Shown here in pieces: positions 18,712 through 27,428 of a stretch of DNA of 64,000 nucleotides. Each line of letters begins with the position of its first letter. Position 1 is the first letter of the stretch. The notes below the pieces were generated by a model. It was not told where the DNA came from, made no database searches, and saw nothing but the letters and a program-made list of their open reading frames with translations. Location: the NCBI GenBank assembly GCA_021808315.1, contig JAKBBY010000002.1, positions 1 to 64,000 on the forward strand, given 5' to 3'. The stretch comes from Pseudomonadota bacterium. GTDB taxonomy: Bacteria; Pseudomonadota; Alphaproteobacteria; Acetobacterales; Acetobacteraceae. The translations under genes and the position numbers were made by a program.

Positions 18712-18760
18712 TTGACCGCACGGCGCGGCTTCGCCATATCGAAATTTCTGGAGACATATC

Positions 18761-18928
18761 ATGGCCAAATCAAACACTGTTCAAATCAAACTGGTTTCAA
18801 CCGCCGATACCGGGTTCTTCTATGTGACCAAGAAGAATGCCAAGGCGCAGACGGGCAAGCTCGAATTCCGGAAATATGATCCGGTTGCGCGCAAGCATGT
18901 CGCGTTCAAGGAAGCGAAAATTAAGTAA
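18761..18928 (+). CDS. rpmG: 50S ribosomal protein L33
   Basis: Component of the large ribosomal subunit near the E site. The 55-residue product [20 protein letters not shown]... through [14 protein letters not shown] is the standard alphaproteobacterial L33, lacking the zinc-binding CxxC pairs of the Zn+ form. A GGAG sits eight bases before the ATG. It stands alone between the S41 protease and a zinc-ribbon peptidase, with a hairpin directly downstream. Confidence 0.95.
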   Translation: MAKSNTVQIKLVSTADTGFFYVTKKNAKAQTGKLEFRKYDPVARKHVAFKEAKIK

Positions 18929-18935
18929 GTCGCTA

Positions 18936-18975
18936 CGTGAGCGATCGTTCGCGCAACGATCCTCCGCTCCTCACG
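18936..18975 (+). terminator. Nested stem-loop after rpmG
   Basis: An inner perfect stem GATCGTT/AACGATC (18943-18949 with 18955-18961, five-base loop) sits inside an outer CGTGAG/CTCACG pairing. It begins eight bases after the rpmG stop, a likely transcription end, though no T-run is seen. Confidence 0.45.
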
Positions 18976-19055
18976 GTTTGCTCCATCATCGGGTCGCTTT
19001 TGATCGAATCGGGCGTTCGGTCACAAGCGATTTTATTTTGGGTTGAAAGGCTCGC

Positions 19056-20147
19056 ATGCGCCTGTTCACCTGCCAATCATGCGGCGCGCGGCTCTATTTC
19101 GAGAACCGCTATTGCCATTCTTGCGATCATTGGCTCGGCTATCTCGCCGATTGCGGCGCGCTGACGGCGCTGCGCCGACCGAACGATCATACCGATGATG
19201 AGGATGCCTATCTGGGCCGCTGGACCCCGCTGGTGGACCCGCAACGGCGGGTGCGGTTTTGCATCAATGCCCAATATGATGCCTGCAACTGGCTGATCGC
19301 CGAGCCAGCGCCGGGTGAGCCGCGCGCGCTGTTTTGCGCGGCGTGCCGGTTCAATCAGGTGATCCCGGATATGACCGATCCGGTTAATCTGGCGCGCTGG
19401 CGCAAAATCGAGTCGGCCAAACATTGGTTGATTTACACGCTTGAGCAATTGGGGCTGACCCTGCCAGACCGGCGGGAAAATCCGACGCACGGGTTGGCGT
19501 TTCAGTTTCTGGCGACGCTGCCGGGCGAGCCGCCGCCGCTGACCGGGCATAGCGCCGGGGTGATTACCCTGAATATTGAAGAAGCCGAGGATACGATTCG
19601 CGAGCAGCAGCGCGCCGCACTCGGTGAGCCCTATCGCACCTTGCTCGGCCATTTTCGGCATGAAATTGGCCATTTTTACTGGGATTTACTGGTGCGCGAT
19701 GGCGGACGCCTGGAGGCGTTCCGCGCTGTGTTCGGCGATGAGCGTGCCGATTATGGCGCAGCCTTGGAGCGCCATTACGCACAAGGGGCCCCGCCCGATT
19801 GGCGCACCCATTATATCAGCGCCTATGCGAGCGCCCATCCTTGGGAGGATTTCGCCGAAAGCTGGGCGCATTATTTGCATATTATCGACACGCTGGAGAC
19901 CGCCGGCAGCTACGGTCTGGCCGTGCGGCCACCCGGCCCGGACCTGGAACCGACCCCGGTGGCGGAGACCAACCCCTATCAAATCCCGACCATCGGCGCG
20001 CTCATCCAGCGCTGGCTGCCGCTGACCTTTGCCATGAACAGCCTAGCGCGCAGCCTGGGGCAAGCCGATTTATACCCGTTCATCCTCTCGCCCGCCGTGA
20101 TCGGCAAGCTCGGCTTCATTCACGGCCTGATGCCGCGCCATCAATAG
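19056..20147 (+). CDS. Zinc-ribbon putative metallopeptidase
   Basis: Predicted zinc metallopeptidase of 363 residues, of the family annotated as putative zinc-binding peptidase (DUF2248-like). The N-terminus is a zinc ribbon with two CxxC pairs (CQSCG at 6-9 and CHSC at 20-23), plus a further CaaC-type pair before RFNQVIPD. The catalytic HExxH motif appears as RHEIGHFYW near residue 203, with downstream acidic residues in the EDFAESWAHYLHI helix as likely third ligand. No signal peptide, so cytoplasmic. GAAAGG precedes the ATG. Substrate unknown; the gene has no functional neighbours. Confidence 0.75.
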   Translation: MRLFTCQSCGARLYFENRYCHSCDHWLGYLADCGALTALRRPNDHTDDEDAYLGRWTPLVDPQRRVRFCINAQYDACNWLIAEPAPGEPRALFCAACRFNQVIPDMTDPVNLARWRKIESAKHWLIYTLEQLGLTLPDRRENPTHGLAFQFLATLPGEPPPLTGHSAGVITLNIEEAEDTIREQQRAALGEPYRTLLGHFRHEIGHFYWDLLVRDGGRLEAFRAVFGDERADYGAALERHYAQGAPPDWRTHYISAYASAHPWEDFAESWAHYLHIIDTLETAGSYGLAVRPPGPDLEPTPVAETNPYQIPTIGALIQRWLPLTFAMNSLARSLGQADLYPFILSPAVIGKLGFIHGLMPRHQ

Positions 20148-20272
20148 CGCACCGCCCCGCAGGGTGCGGGTCAGCGGTCAAATTTTCCTTGCTTTGTGAC
20201 AGCGTTCCGTCCAGTTTCGTGACGGGGTTGGTCAGTCGCACGATAAATCACACGTCAAGCAAGAGGTGCCTC

Positions 20273-20470
20273 ATGCGATTATTATATTGGCTTGCGATCG
20301 TTCCGGTGTTTTTCCTGTTGATCGGGCCGGTTTTGCACAATCAGGTGCATCCGCTCATTCTCGGCATGCCGTTTCCACTCGGCTGGATTTCAATCTGGAT
20401 CGCGGTCATCGCGCTGGTGATGTTGGTCATCTACCGGCTTGATCCGCGCAATGGGAATAGCGCGCCATGA
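20273..20470 (+). CDS. DUF3311 small membrane protein
   Basis: 65-residue protein with two hydrophobic segments (about 4-20 and 40-58) separated by a loop containing GPVLHNQVHP, and a short basic tail. This is the pattern of DUF3311 proteins that sit just before sodium:solute symporter genes, as here: its stop overlaps the symporter ATG (ATGA). Presumably a small partner or assembly subunit of the transporter. AAGAGG precedes the ATG. Confidence 0.8.
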   Translation: MRLLYWLAIVPVFFLLIGPVLHNQVHPLILGMPFPLGWISIWIAVIALVMLVIYRLDPRNGNSAP

Positions 20471-21927
20471 CCAGCACCTTGATCATTCTGGCATTGGCCA
20501 CGCTGTTTGCGCTGGGCCTGGGTTTGGTGGCTCGCTCCGGCCATGACATGGGGCTGGAAAGCTGGACCGTCGGCAATCGCGGTTTTGGGGCGATTTTGGT
20601 GTTTTTGCTGATGGCTGGCGAGATCTACACCACCTTCACCTTCCTCGGCGCCTCCGGCTTTGCCTACGGCCAGGGCGCACCAGCCTATTATATTTTGGCC
20701 TATGGCTCGATTGCCTATGTCATGGGCTATTTTCTGCTCCCGGCGATCTGGCAATATGGCCGGGATCATCATCTGGTGTCGCAGCCTGATTTTTTCGCCC
20801 ATAAATATCAAAGCCCGAGCCTGGGGGTGTTGGTCACGCTGGTCGATATCATCGCGCTCATCCCTTATCTGGTGCTGCAACTGACCGGGCTTGGCATTAT
20901 CGTGGCCGTGGCGGGCCATGGCGCGATTGGCAAGGATACCGCCATCATCATCGGCGCGGCGGTGGTGACGATTTATGTGATCGTGTCAGGCATTCGCGGC
21001 TCGGCGTGGACGGCGGTGGCCAAGGACATCATGATCCTCGCGGTTGTTATGTTTCTCGGGATTTATTTGCCGTTTCATCTCTATGGCGGCATCGGTTCGA
21101 TGTTCGATGCGATTGCCAAGGCCAAGCCGGGATTTTTGGTATTTCCGGCGGCAGGGAACAGCGTGTGGTGGTTTGTCTCGACGGTATTGCTGACAGCGCT
21201 TGGGTTTTTCATGTGGCCCCATACGCTGGCCTCCTGCTATGCGGCGCGCGAGGCCAAGACATTTCGCAAAAACGCGATAGTGCTACCGCTCTACCAGTTG
21301 ATTTTGCTGTTTGTGTATTTCGTGGGCTTTGCTGCAGTGCTGCAAATTCCGGGCTTGAAGGGGGCTGCGACCAATCTCGCTTTGTTCAAACTGGTGGTGG
21401 CGCAATTTCCGCCCTGGTTTGTCGGCGTGGTCGGTGCGGCGGGCGTGCTCACCGCGTTGGTTCCCGGCTCGATGCTGACCATGACCACCGCGACGCTGAT
21501 TTCGCGTAACCTCTATGGCGCGATTAATCCGCGGGCGAGCGATGATCAGATCGTGTTCATCGCCAAATGCGCGGTGCCGGTGGTGATGGCGATTGCAGTG
21601 TATTTCACCATCACCGGCAGCTCGACCATCGTGACCTTGCTGCTGGTGGGCTATAGTTTCGTCACCCAAATGTTCCCCTCTTTGTTAGCGAGCCTGTTTC
21701 CAAGGCTCGGCGTCACGCGCGAGGGGGCATTTGCCGGCATCGTGGTCGGGGTCGCGCTGGCCGCTTGGCTGACCTTTAGCCATGCATCGCTCGGCACGCT
21801 GATGCCGTTTCTACCCGCCGGTATTCGTGATGTGAATGTCGGGATCATCGCCTTGATCGGCAATATCGCGGTGCTGGCGGGTGTAAGCCTCGCCACACGC
21901 GGGCGCCAAGCCATCGCCGCCGAATAG
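20467..21927 (+). CDS. Sodium:solute symporter (SSS) family transporter
   Basis: Inner membrane secondary transporter of 486 residues with about 13 hydrophobic segments. The opening (SGHDMGLESWTVGNRGFG...) has the SSS pattern of a glycine-rich first helix pair, and AGEIYTTFTFLGASG fits the core substrate/sodium helix. It pairs with DUF3311. It is related to the two MctP-like transporters at 38-42 kb but clearly more distant, lacking the LHEWGLGGRQFG block. Likely substrates are small monocarboxylates or amino acids; specificity is unknown. A GC-rich hairpin follows the stop. Confidence 0.82.
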   Translation: MTSTLIILALATLFALGLGLVARSGHDMGLESWTVGNRGFGAILVFLLMAGEIYTTFTFLGASGFAYGQGAPAYYILAYGSIAYVMGYFLLPAIWQYGRDHHLVSQPDFFAHKYQSPSLGVLVTLVDIIALIPYLVLQLTGLGIIVAVAGHGAIGKDTAIIIGAAVVTIYVIVSGIRGSAWTAVAKDIMILAVVMFLGIYLPFHLYGGIGSMFDAIAKAKPGFLVFPAAGNSVWWFVSTVLLTALGFFMWPHTLASCYAAREAKTFRKNAIVLPLYQLILLFVYFVGFAAVLQIPGLKGAATNLALFKLVVAQFPPWFVGVVGAAGVLTALVPGSMLTMTTATLISRNLYGAINPRASDDQIVFIAKCAVPVVMAIAVYFTITGSSTIVTLLLVGYSFVTQMFPSLLASLFPRLGVTREGAFAGIVVGVALAAWLTFSHASLGTLMPFLPAGIRDVNVGIIALIGNIAVLAGVSLATRGRQAIAAE

Positions 21928-21938
21928 CCGGTGCGGAT

Positions 21939-21965
21939 CGCGTCCTGCGCGCGGGGCAGGACGCG
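21939..21965 (+). terminator. Perfect nine-base stem-loop after the symporter gene
   Basis: CGCGTCCTG/CAGGACGCG with a nine-base loop, 12 bases past the stop. A strong hairpin without a T-run. Confidence 0.5.
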
Positions 21966-22085
21966 GTTCGATTGGCAGGATCATGCGCCGTCGTGTAAAG
22001 CACGGGACATGTGTTCATATCCGCTTTATTGGCACCGGATGCGTTGTGCCCCATCCCTGACCGGCTGCGCGCATCGGTGCACATC

Positions 22086-23075
22086 ATGACCCGCGCGCGC
22101 TTATGGTCGGTGATCACCGCGTTGATCGGCGTCAGCTTATTTACGCTAACCATCGCTTGGTTTGGCTGGGCGGGGGTGGTGCGCGCGCTCAGTGCGGTGC
22201 GCGTTTCGGATTTCATCGCCTATCTCGGGGTTCAGGCGGTTATCGTCGCCGGGCTCGCGGTTGCGTGGCGGATGGTGCTGCGCAGCCGACGCGGGGGGCG
22301 GTTTTTGCTGCTCTATTGGGGGCGGCTGGTGCGCGATGCGGCGGGCGAGTTCCTACCGTTCTCGCATGTGGGCGGGTTCATTCTCGGCGGGCGGGCAATC
22401 GCGTTAGGCGGTGTTGCATTCGCCGATGCTGCGGCCTCGACCCTGGCGGATGTGACCATCGAGTTTCTGTCGGAATTGGTGTTTATCAGTGTGGGGTTGG
22501 TGCTGCTGGCGACCTTGGTGCCCAATAACCAACTCGTTATGCCCGTGGCGCTCGGCCTAATGATGGCGGTGCTGGGCGGGGTGGGGTTTATTTTTGCGCA
22601 AAAAGGCGGCTCGCGGATTTTCCGGGCGTTGGCGCTCCGCATCGCCGGGCGTTCGGGCGATCAGGTGGCGATGCGCGCCGATCATTTGCAAGCGGCGCTG
22701 GATGCGATTTACGCGCAGCCACGCCGATTGGCCGGGGCTGGCGTGATGCATTTGCTCTGCTGGTTTGGCACGGGTTGCGCCTCCTTCGTCGCGTTCCGGG
22801 CGTTTGGCACGCCGATTTCGATTTGGCAGGCCGTATCGATCGAGGCCTTATTGCATGCGATCCTGGCGGCAGGATTTTTCGTGCCAGGGCGGATTGGCGT
22901 GCAGGAGGCGGCCTATGCGTTGCTCGGCACAGCGTTTGGCTTACCGCCGGATATTGCGCTTTCCGTGTCGTTGCTGCGCCGTGCCCGTGATTTGATTGTT
23001 GCCGTGCCGGTGTTGCTGATTTGGCAGGGGATCGAGGCGCGACGGTTGCAGCCGCTCTCCAGCGAGGCGCGCTGA
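22086..23075 (+). CDS. Flippase-like integral membrane protein (LPG synthase TM / HpnL-like)
   Basis: 329-residue polytopic membrane protein of the family that includes the membrane part of lysylphosphatidylglycerol synthase and the hopanoid-associated HpnL. About eight hydrophobic segments are visible. Family-like blocks are WRMVLRSRRG, GRLVRDAAGEFLPFSHVGGFILGGRA and FFVPGRIGVQEAAYALLG, the last close to the conserved PGGIGVQE motif. The ATG at 22086 is picked because the upstream part of the open frame is not hydrophobic or conserved. No hopanoid biosynthesis genes lie nearby, so the HpnL name would be a guess. Confidence 0.7.
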   Translation: MTRARLWSVITALIGVSLFTLTIAWFGWAGVVRALSAVRVSDFIAYLGVQAVIVAGLAVAWRMVLRSRRGGRFLLLYWGRLVRDAAGEFLPFSHVGGFILGGRAIALGGVAFADAAASTLADVTIEFLSELVFISVGLVLLATLVPNNQLVMPVALGLMMAVLGGVGFIFAQKGGSRIFRALALRIAGRSGDQVAMRADHLQAALDAIYAQPRRLAGAGVMHLLCWFGTGCASFVAFRAFGTPISIWQAVSIEALLHAILAAGFFVPGRIGVQEAAYALLGTAFGLPPDIALSVSLLRRARDLIVAVPVLLIWQGIEARRLQPLSSEAR

Positions 23076-23175
23076 TCGATCACCACGCCGCGCTTGCCGA
23101 TAATGGCTGCCATGATGGGCTTGATTGCGGCAGCTTCTGGTCCCACTCTGCCTATCAACAACGAGGAGCGAACCG

Positions 23176-23496
23176 ATGACGAAACCTGTGACCGATGCCA
23201 GCTTTGCCGCCGATGTGATCGGCGCCGGCAAACCCGTGCTGGTGGATTTTTGGGCTGAATGGTGTGGCCCGTGCCGCGTGATCGGCCCGGCTTTGGAAGA
23301 GTTGAGCGGCGAGTATGCGGGCAAGCTCGACATTGCCAAGGTCAATATCGACGAAAACCCGATGACGCCGACGCAGTTTGGCGTGCGCGGCATCCCAACT
23401 TTGATCATGTTCAAGGACGGCAAAGCGGTCGCGACCCATGTGGGCGCGGCACCGAAATCGACCTTGAAGGCTTTTATCGATCAGAATATCGGCTGA
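23176..23496 (+). CDS. trxA: Thioredoxin
   Basis: Cytoplasmic thiol-disulfide reductant of 106 residues. The active site WCGPC has C30 and C33, preceded by VLVDFWAE, with the cis-proline in [20 protein letters not shown] lies right before the ATG at 23176, which settles the start against a longer upstream frame. The thioesterase gene starts three bases after its stop, so the two are probably co-transcribed. In many alphaproteobacteria trxA follows addA; that is not the case here. Confidence 0.95.
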   Translation: MTKPVTDASFAADVIGAGKPVLVDFWAEWCGPCRVIGPALEELSGEYAGKLDIAKVNIDENPMTPTQFGVRGIPTLIMFKDGKAVATHVGAAPKSTLKAFIDQNIG

Positions 23497-23499
23497 TCG

Positions 23500-23904
23500 G
23501 TGAGCGACCCGGAGATTGATGCCGGTGAGGCGGTGCCACAAACACCGCCCATGATCCGGACCGTCGCCATGCCGGCGGACGCCAATGCCAATGGCGATAT
23601 TTTCGGCGGCTGGCTGATGTCGCAGATGGATTTAGGCGGCAGCAATCTGGCCGGGCGCGTTGCCCATGGCCGGATTGCCACCGTGGCGGTGGATGCGATG
23701 AGCTTTATTCGGCCGGTGAAAATTGGCGATGAGGTGAGCGTTTACGCCATGCTGGTCGCAGTGGGTCGCAGCTCGATTAAGGTGAATGTCGAGGCGTGGC
23801 GGCGCGCGCGTGATTCCACCACAGAACGGCGGGTCACCAAGGCGGTATTTACCTTTGTTGCGATTGACAGCGAAGGAAGGCCCCGCCCGATCAACGCCAG
23901 TTGA
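23500..23904 (+). CDS. YciA-type acyl-CoA thioesterase
   Basis: Hot-dog fold hydrolase of acyl-CoA, 134 residues. The family core is NANGDIFGGWLMSQMDLGG, with the catalytic Asp in this block, and VAVDAMSFIRPVKIGDEVSVYA. Start is GTG at 23500, three bases after trxA. The C-terminus is short, and its last codons and stop (Asn-Ala-Ser-stop) fall inside the first unit of a 38-bp tandem repeat, suggesting the repeat expanded from the gene end. Confidence 0.87.
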   Translation: MSDPEIDAGEAVPQTPPMIRTVAMPADANANGDIFGGWLMSQMDLGGSNLAGRVAHGRIATVAVDAMSFIRPVKIGDEVSVYAMLVAVGRSSIKVNVEAWRRARDSTTERRVTKAVFTFVAIDSEGRPRPINAS

Positions 23905-23991
23905 TCGGGCCAACAGCCCATGCGCCGATCAACGCCAGTTGATCGGGCCAACAGCCCATGCGCCGATCAACGCCAGTTGATCGGGCCAACA
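23889..23991. repeat. 38-bp tandem repeat (2.7 units), each with a hairpin
   Basis: Copies begin at 23889, 23927 and 23965. Each unit opens with the palindrome GATCAAC-gcca-GTTGATC, a perfect seven-base stem, followed by GGGCCAACAGCCCATGCGCC. The third copy stops after GGGCCAACA. The array fills the whole gap between the convergent thioesterase and purD genes and includes the thioesterase stop codon. Three stacked hairpins between convergent genes could act as a two-way terminator. Confidence 0.92.
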
Positions 23992-24005
23992 ATCCTTAGG
24001 CCGCT

Positions 24006-25283
24006 TTAGCGGGCGCTCAGCGCACGGGCGCCGATATCGCGGCGCGAAAAACCCTCCGGGAAATCGATCGCATCAACACCGCGATAGGCGCGCTCAATCG
24101 CTGTCCGCAAATCAGCGCCGGTGGCCGTCACCGCGAGCACGCGGCCCCCATTCGCCTGCAAAACGCCATTCTGCTCGATCGTACCGGCGTGGAAAATCAA
24201 CAACGCGTCGAGATGAGCCGCTTGGGCGAGGTCAATTTTCGCACCACGCGCATAGGCCCCCGGATAGCCCTTGGCCGCCAAAATCACCGTCGCTGAGGCC
24301 CCTTCCCGCCAGCTCAACTTTTTGGTGGGATCGAGCGCTCCATGCGCGCCCGCGACGAGCCAGGGCAGCAAATCATCCTCGATCAGTGGCAGCAAGGTTT
24401 CGCATTCCGGGTCACCAAAGCGGGCATTAAACTCGATTAATTGTGGGCCGGTTTGGGTCAGCATTAACCCTGCGAACAAAAACCCGCGAAACGGCATGCC
24501 GCGCTCGGCCATCGCCGCTAGCGTGGGGCGGATGATGCGCGCCATGACGGTTTCGATGAGACGCTCTGGATCATCCAAAGGCGGCGGCGCAATCGCGCCC
24601 ATGCCGCCGGTATTCGGCCCGGTATCGCCCTCGCCGACGCGCTTATGGTCTTGGGCCATGCCCGCGAAAATCGCAGTCTCGCCGTCGCACAGGGCAAAAA
24701 ACGAAATTTCCGGGCCGGTGAGGCAATCCTCGACCAGAATTTCAGCCCCCGCCGCACCATGCACCCGGTCGGCCAGCATGGCGGTGGCGGCGTCCAGGGC
24801 TTCCTCGGTCGATAAAGCGACCACCACGCCCTTGCCGGCGGCGAGACCATCAGCCTTGACCACAATCGGCGCCGGACGCGCGCGGATATAGGCCTGGGCT
24901 TGCGCCAGATCGGTGAAGCGCGCCCACGCGGCGGTGGGAATTTGCGCGACGGCACAAAGCTCCTTGGTAAAAATTTTCGAGGTTTCCAACTGAGCGGCGG
25001 CTTGGCTGGGACCAAAACAGGCGATGTGATGGGCGGCGAGCGCATCGGTCAGGCCCAAGGCCAGGGGCGCTTCGGGGCCGGGGACCACCAGATCGATAGC
25101 CTGCGCGCGCGCAAATTCAACGAGACCCGCGACATCATCGACGGCGATGGCGATATTGCTGCCCCATGAGGCGGTGCCGGGGTTGCCGGGGGCGATGAAC
25201 AGGGCGCTGAGCGCCGGGCTTTGTGCCAATTTCCAGGCTAAGGCGCCTTCACGCGCGCCGCCGCCAACCACCAAAACCCGCAT
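24006..25283 (-). CDS. purD: Phosphoribosylamine--glycine ligase
   Basis: Second enzyme of de novo purine synthesis, joining glycine to phosphoribosylamine with ATP. The 425-residue length is normal. N-terminal MRVLVVGGGAREGALAWKL is the typical nucleotide-binding start. The ATP-grasp part includes KADGLAAGKGV and VEDCLTGPEISFFALCDG, then PNTGGMGAI, GFLFAGLML and FNARFGDPE, all expected for GAR synthetase. The gene is divergent from xseA (63 bases between starts) and ends 15 bases from the tandem repeat. Confidence 0.96.
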   Translation of the reverse strand: MRVLVVGGGAREGALAWKLAQSPALSALFIAPGNPGTASWGSNIAIAVDDVAGLVEFARAQAIDLVVPGPEAPLALGLTDALAAHHIACFGPSQAAAQLETSKIFTKELCAVAQIPTAAWARFTDLAQAQAYIRARPAPIVVKADGLAAGKGVVVALSTEEALDAATAMLADRVHGAAGAEILVEDCLTGPEISFFALCDGETAIFAGMAQDHKRVGEGDTGPNTGGMGAIAPPPLDDPERLIETVMARIIRPTLAAMAERGMPFRGFLFAGLMLTQTGPQLIEFNARFGDPECETLLPLIEDDLLPWLVAGAHGALDPTKKLSWREGASATVILAAKGYPGAYARGAKIDLAQAAHLDALLIFHAGTIEQNGVLQANGGRVLAVTATGADLRTAIERAYRGVDAIDFPEGFSRRDIGARALSAR

Positions 25284-25346
25284 TTTTGCTCCTTTTCCAT
25301 CTGCGCCGCTTGCCGCGTTGGCGCGGGCTTAGCATAGTCGCGCCCG

Positions 25347-26705
25347 ATGTCAGAAATATCAGCACCCAAACCGCATAATATCCCAGAAATAACCGTCTCC
25401 GAACTGGCCGGTGCGGTCAAACGCACGCTCGAATCGAGTTTCAACCGGGTGCGGGTGCGCGGCGAAATCACCGAGATGAAAACCTACCCATCCGGCCACA
25501 CCTATATGGCGCTCAAGGATGATGGGGCCAAAATCCGCGCGATTATCTGGAAGGGCAATGCCAGCCGGCTGGGCTTGAAGCCGGAAAATGGCGTGGAAGT
25601 GATCGCCACCGGCAAAATTACCGCCTATTCGGAGCGCTCGGAATATCAGCTGATTATCGAGCGGCTCGATTATGCCGGCGAAGGGGCGATGCTGGCGCGC
25701 ATCGAGGCGCTGCGGCTCAAACTGGCCGATGAGGGTTTGTTCGAGCGTGCGCGCAAACGCCCCTTGCCGTTTTTGCCCCGGGTGATTGGGGTGGTGTCCT
25801 CGCCGCAAGGGGCGGTGATCCAGGATATTCGCACCACCATCGCCCGACGATTTCCAAGCCGGATCATTCTCTGGCCGGTCGCGGTGCAGGGCGAAGGGGC
25901 GGCGGCGCAAATTGCCGCCGCCATCACTGGATTTTCCGCCCTCGCCGCCGACGGGCCGATCCCACGGCCCGATGTGGTGATCGTCGCGCGCGGGGGCGGC
26001 TCGCTCGAAGATTTGATGGCGTTCAATGACGAGGCGGTGGTGCGCGCCGCAGCCTCAAGCCAAATTCCGCTGATTTCGGCGGTGGGCCATGAAACCGACA
26101 CCACCTTGATCGATTTCGCCGCCGACCGCCGCGCGCCAACACCGACCGCCGCCGCCGAATTGGCGGTGCCGGACCGGCTCGGCGTTTCGGCCAGCTTAGC
26201 ACAGCTCGGCGCCCGGCTGACCGGCGCGCTCTCCGGCCAGATCAATGCGCGCCATTTGCGGCTGAACCGCGCCGCCGGGCAATTGCCGGATTTGCCGAGC
26301 CTAATGGCCACGGCCCGCCAGCGGCTTGATGAACGCAGCGAGCGTTTCGCCATGGCCCTGCCCCGCTACGCGCAGGCCAAGCGCCACCGGCTGGAGCAGA
26401 TCGTGGCGCGCCTGCCCGATCCACGGCATTGGCTCACCGGCAAGAGCCATGGGTTGGCGCTGGTGGCGCAACGCTTGGCACCGCCGATGCGCACGGCACT
26501 GCGCGAGCGCCGCATCAAGCTCGATGCCCTCGCCGCGCGGCTGAACGCCCTCTCATATCAAGCTGTGCTGATGCGCGGTTTCGCGCTGGTCACCGCGCCG
26601 GACGGCGCACCAATCTCCGCTGCTGCCACCGCGCGCACGACACCCCATATGATCGTGCGGTTTCAGGACGGCACGGTTTCGGTGCAACCGGAAAAAACGG
26701 GCTAA
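25347..26705 (+). CDS. xseA: Exodeoxyribonuclease VII large subunit
   Basis: Catalytic subunit of exonuclease VII, 452 residues. An N-terminal OB fold (about 10-110; RVRGEITEMKTYPSGHTYMALKDD) is followed by the catalytic domain with VISSPQGAVIQD-type sequence, IVARGGGSLEDLMAFNDE and SAVGHETDTTLIDFAADRRAPTP, all family hallmarks. The small subunit gene xseB is not nearby. It is divergent from purD and directly abuts the anti-sigma gene (stop codons adjacent, convergent). Confidence 0.96.
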   Translation: MSEISAPKPHNIPEITVSELAGAVKRTLESSFNRVRVRGEITEMKTYPSGHTYMALKDDGAKIRAIIWKGNASRLGLKPENGVEVIATGKITAYSERSEYQLIIERLDYAGEGAMLARIEALRLKLADEGLFERARKRPLPFLPRVIGVVSSPQGAVIQDIRTTIARRFPSRIILWPVAVQGEGAAAQIAAAITGFSALAADGPIPRPDVVIVARGGGSLEDLMAFNDEAVVRAAASSQIPLISAVGHETDTTLIDFAADRRAPTPTAAAELAVPDRLGVSASLAQLGARLTGALSGQINARHLRLNRAAGQLPDLPSLMATARQRLDERSERFAMALPRYAQAKRHRLEQIVARLPDPRHWLTGKSHGLALVAQRLAPPMRTALRERRIKLDALAARLNALSYQAVLMRGFALVTAPDGAPISAAATARTTPHMIVRFQDGTVSVQPEKTG

Positions 26706-27428
26706 TCAGCCTTGGACGGCGCTGAGCGGCCCATCAAACACGATGGGCATGGTCGGCGCGCCGCTGGGTGAGCCGCCGGGCTGCTCCACCGTTACCGCAA
26801 TCAGCACGCCCGGTTTGCGCAAGGAGGCCGGAATATCGCCCGCCGGCAAGCGGGTGAGGCCCGGCTGCAAAAACCCAATCGGCACCGGCTTGACGCCCTT
26901 GGCCACCGCCCAGAGCTCCCACACTTTACCCGCAGGCGGCGCGACATGTCCGAGCGGCAGAATTTGCGCGCTGCCATTCTCGCGGAGCGACACGGTAAAG
27001 AGCGGCTTGTTCCCTTGATTGAGCAGCGCAACCATGCTCGGCGGCGGTGCTGCGGGCCGATTGAACGGACGAATCAGCACGAGCACCAACGCCGCCGCAA
27101 TCGCCAACGCGCCGACAGCGCGCCACAACCCGGCATGATTCCAGAGCGCGGCCAGCCGCTCGCGCCGTGATGCCATTGGTCGCGCCGGGTTGATCGCCGC
27201 GTCAATCGCAGACCAAAGCGACGGCGGTGGCGTGATTGCGGGCGCTGCGGCCAGGGCGAGCGGCGTGAGCCGATCTTCCCAAAACGCGACAGCGCGCGCC
27301 AAAGCGGGGTCGCGCGCCATCTCCGCTTCGAATTGCGCCCGCTCCATCCCACGCAGTAATCCGAGCACATATTCGCCGGCCCGTTGGTCAGGGGGCGGTC
27401 CCTCGCCGGATTCTAAAGATTGGCTCAT
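26706..27428 (-). CDS. Anti-sigma factor, RskA/ChrR-like
   Basis: 240-residue single-pass inner membrane protein. The N-terminal cytoplasmic part (QRAGEYVLGLLRGMERAQFEAEM...) is the sigma-binding anti-sigma domain, with the LG-L-MERAQFE helix typical of RskA-type regulators. A membrane helix lies at about 105-122 (AVGALAIAAALVLVLI) and the C-terminal periplasmic domain contains the KVWELWAVAKG and PGGSPSGAPTMPIVFDG blocks of the anti-sigma-K domain. Its start overlaps the ECF sigma stop by four bases, the usual coupling of sigma and anti-sigma genes. No zinc-binding HxxxCxxC motif, so redox control through zinc is not indicated. Confidence 0.86.
   Translation of the reverse strand: MSQSLESGEGPPPDQRAGEYVLGLLRGMERAQFEAEMARDPALARAVAFWEDRLTPLALAAAPAITPPPSLWSAIDAAINPARPMASRRERLAALWNHAGLWRAVGALAIAAALVLVLIRPFNRPAAPPPSMVALLNQGNKPLFTVSLRENGSAQILPLGHVAPPAGKVWELWAVAKGVKPVPIGFLQPGLTRLPAGDIPASLRKPGVLIAVTVEQPGGSPSGAPTMPIVFDGPLSAVQG

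Noticed and set aside
23889-23991. CRISPR array
   Set aside because: The units are contiguous with no variable spacers of their own, and no cas genes are present; it is a simple tandem repeat.
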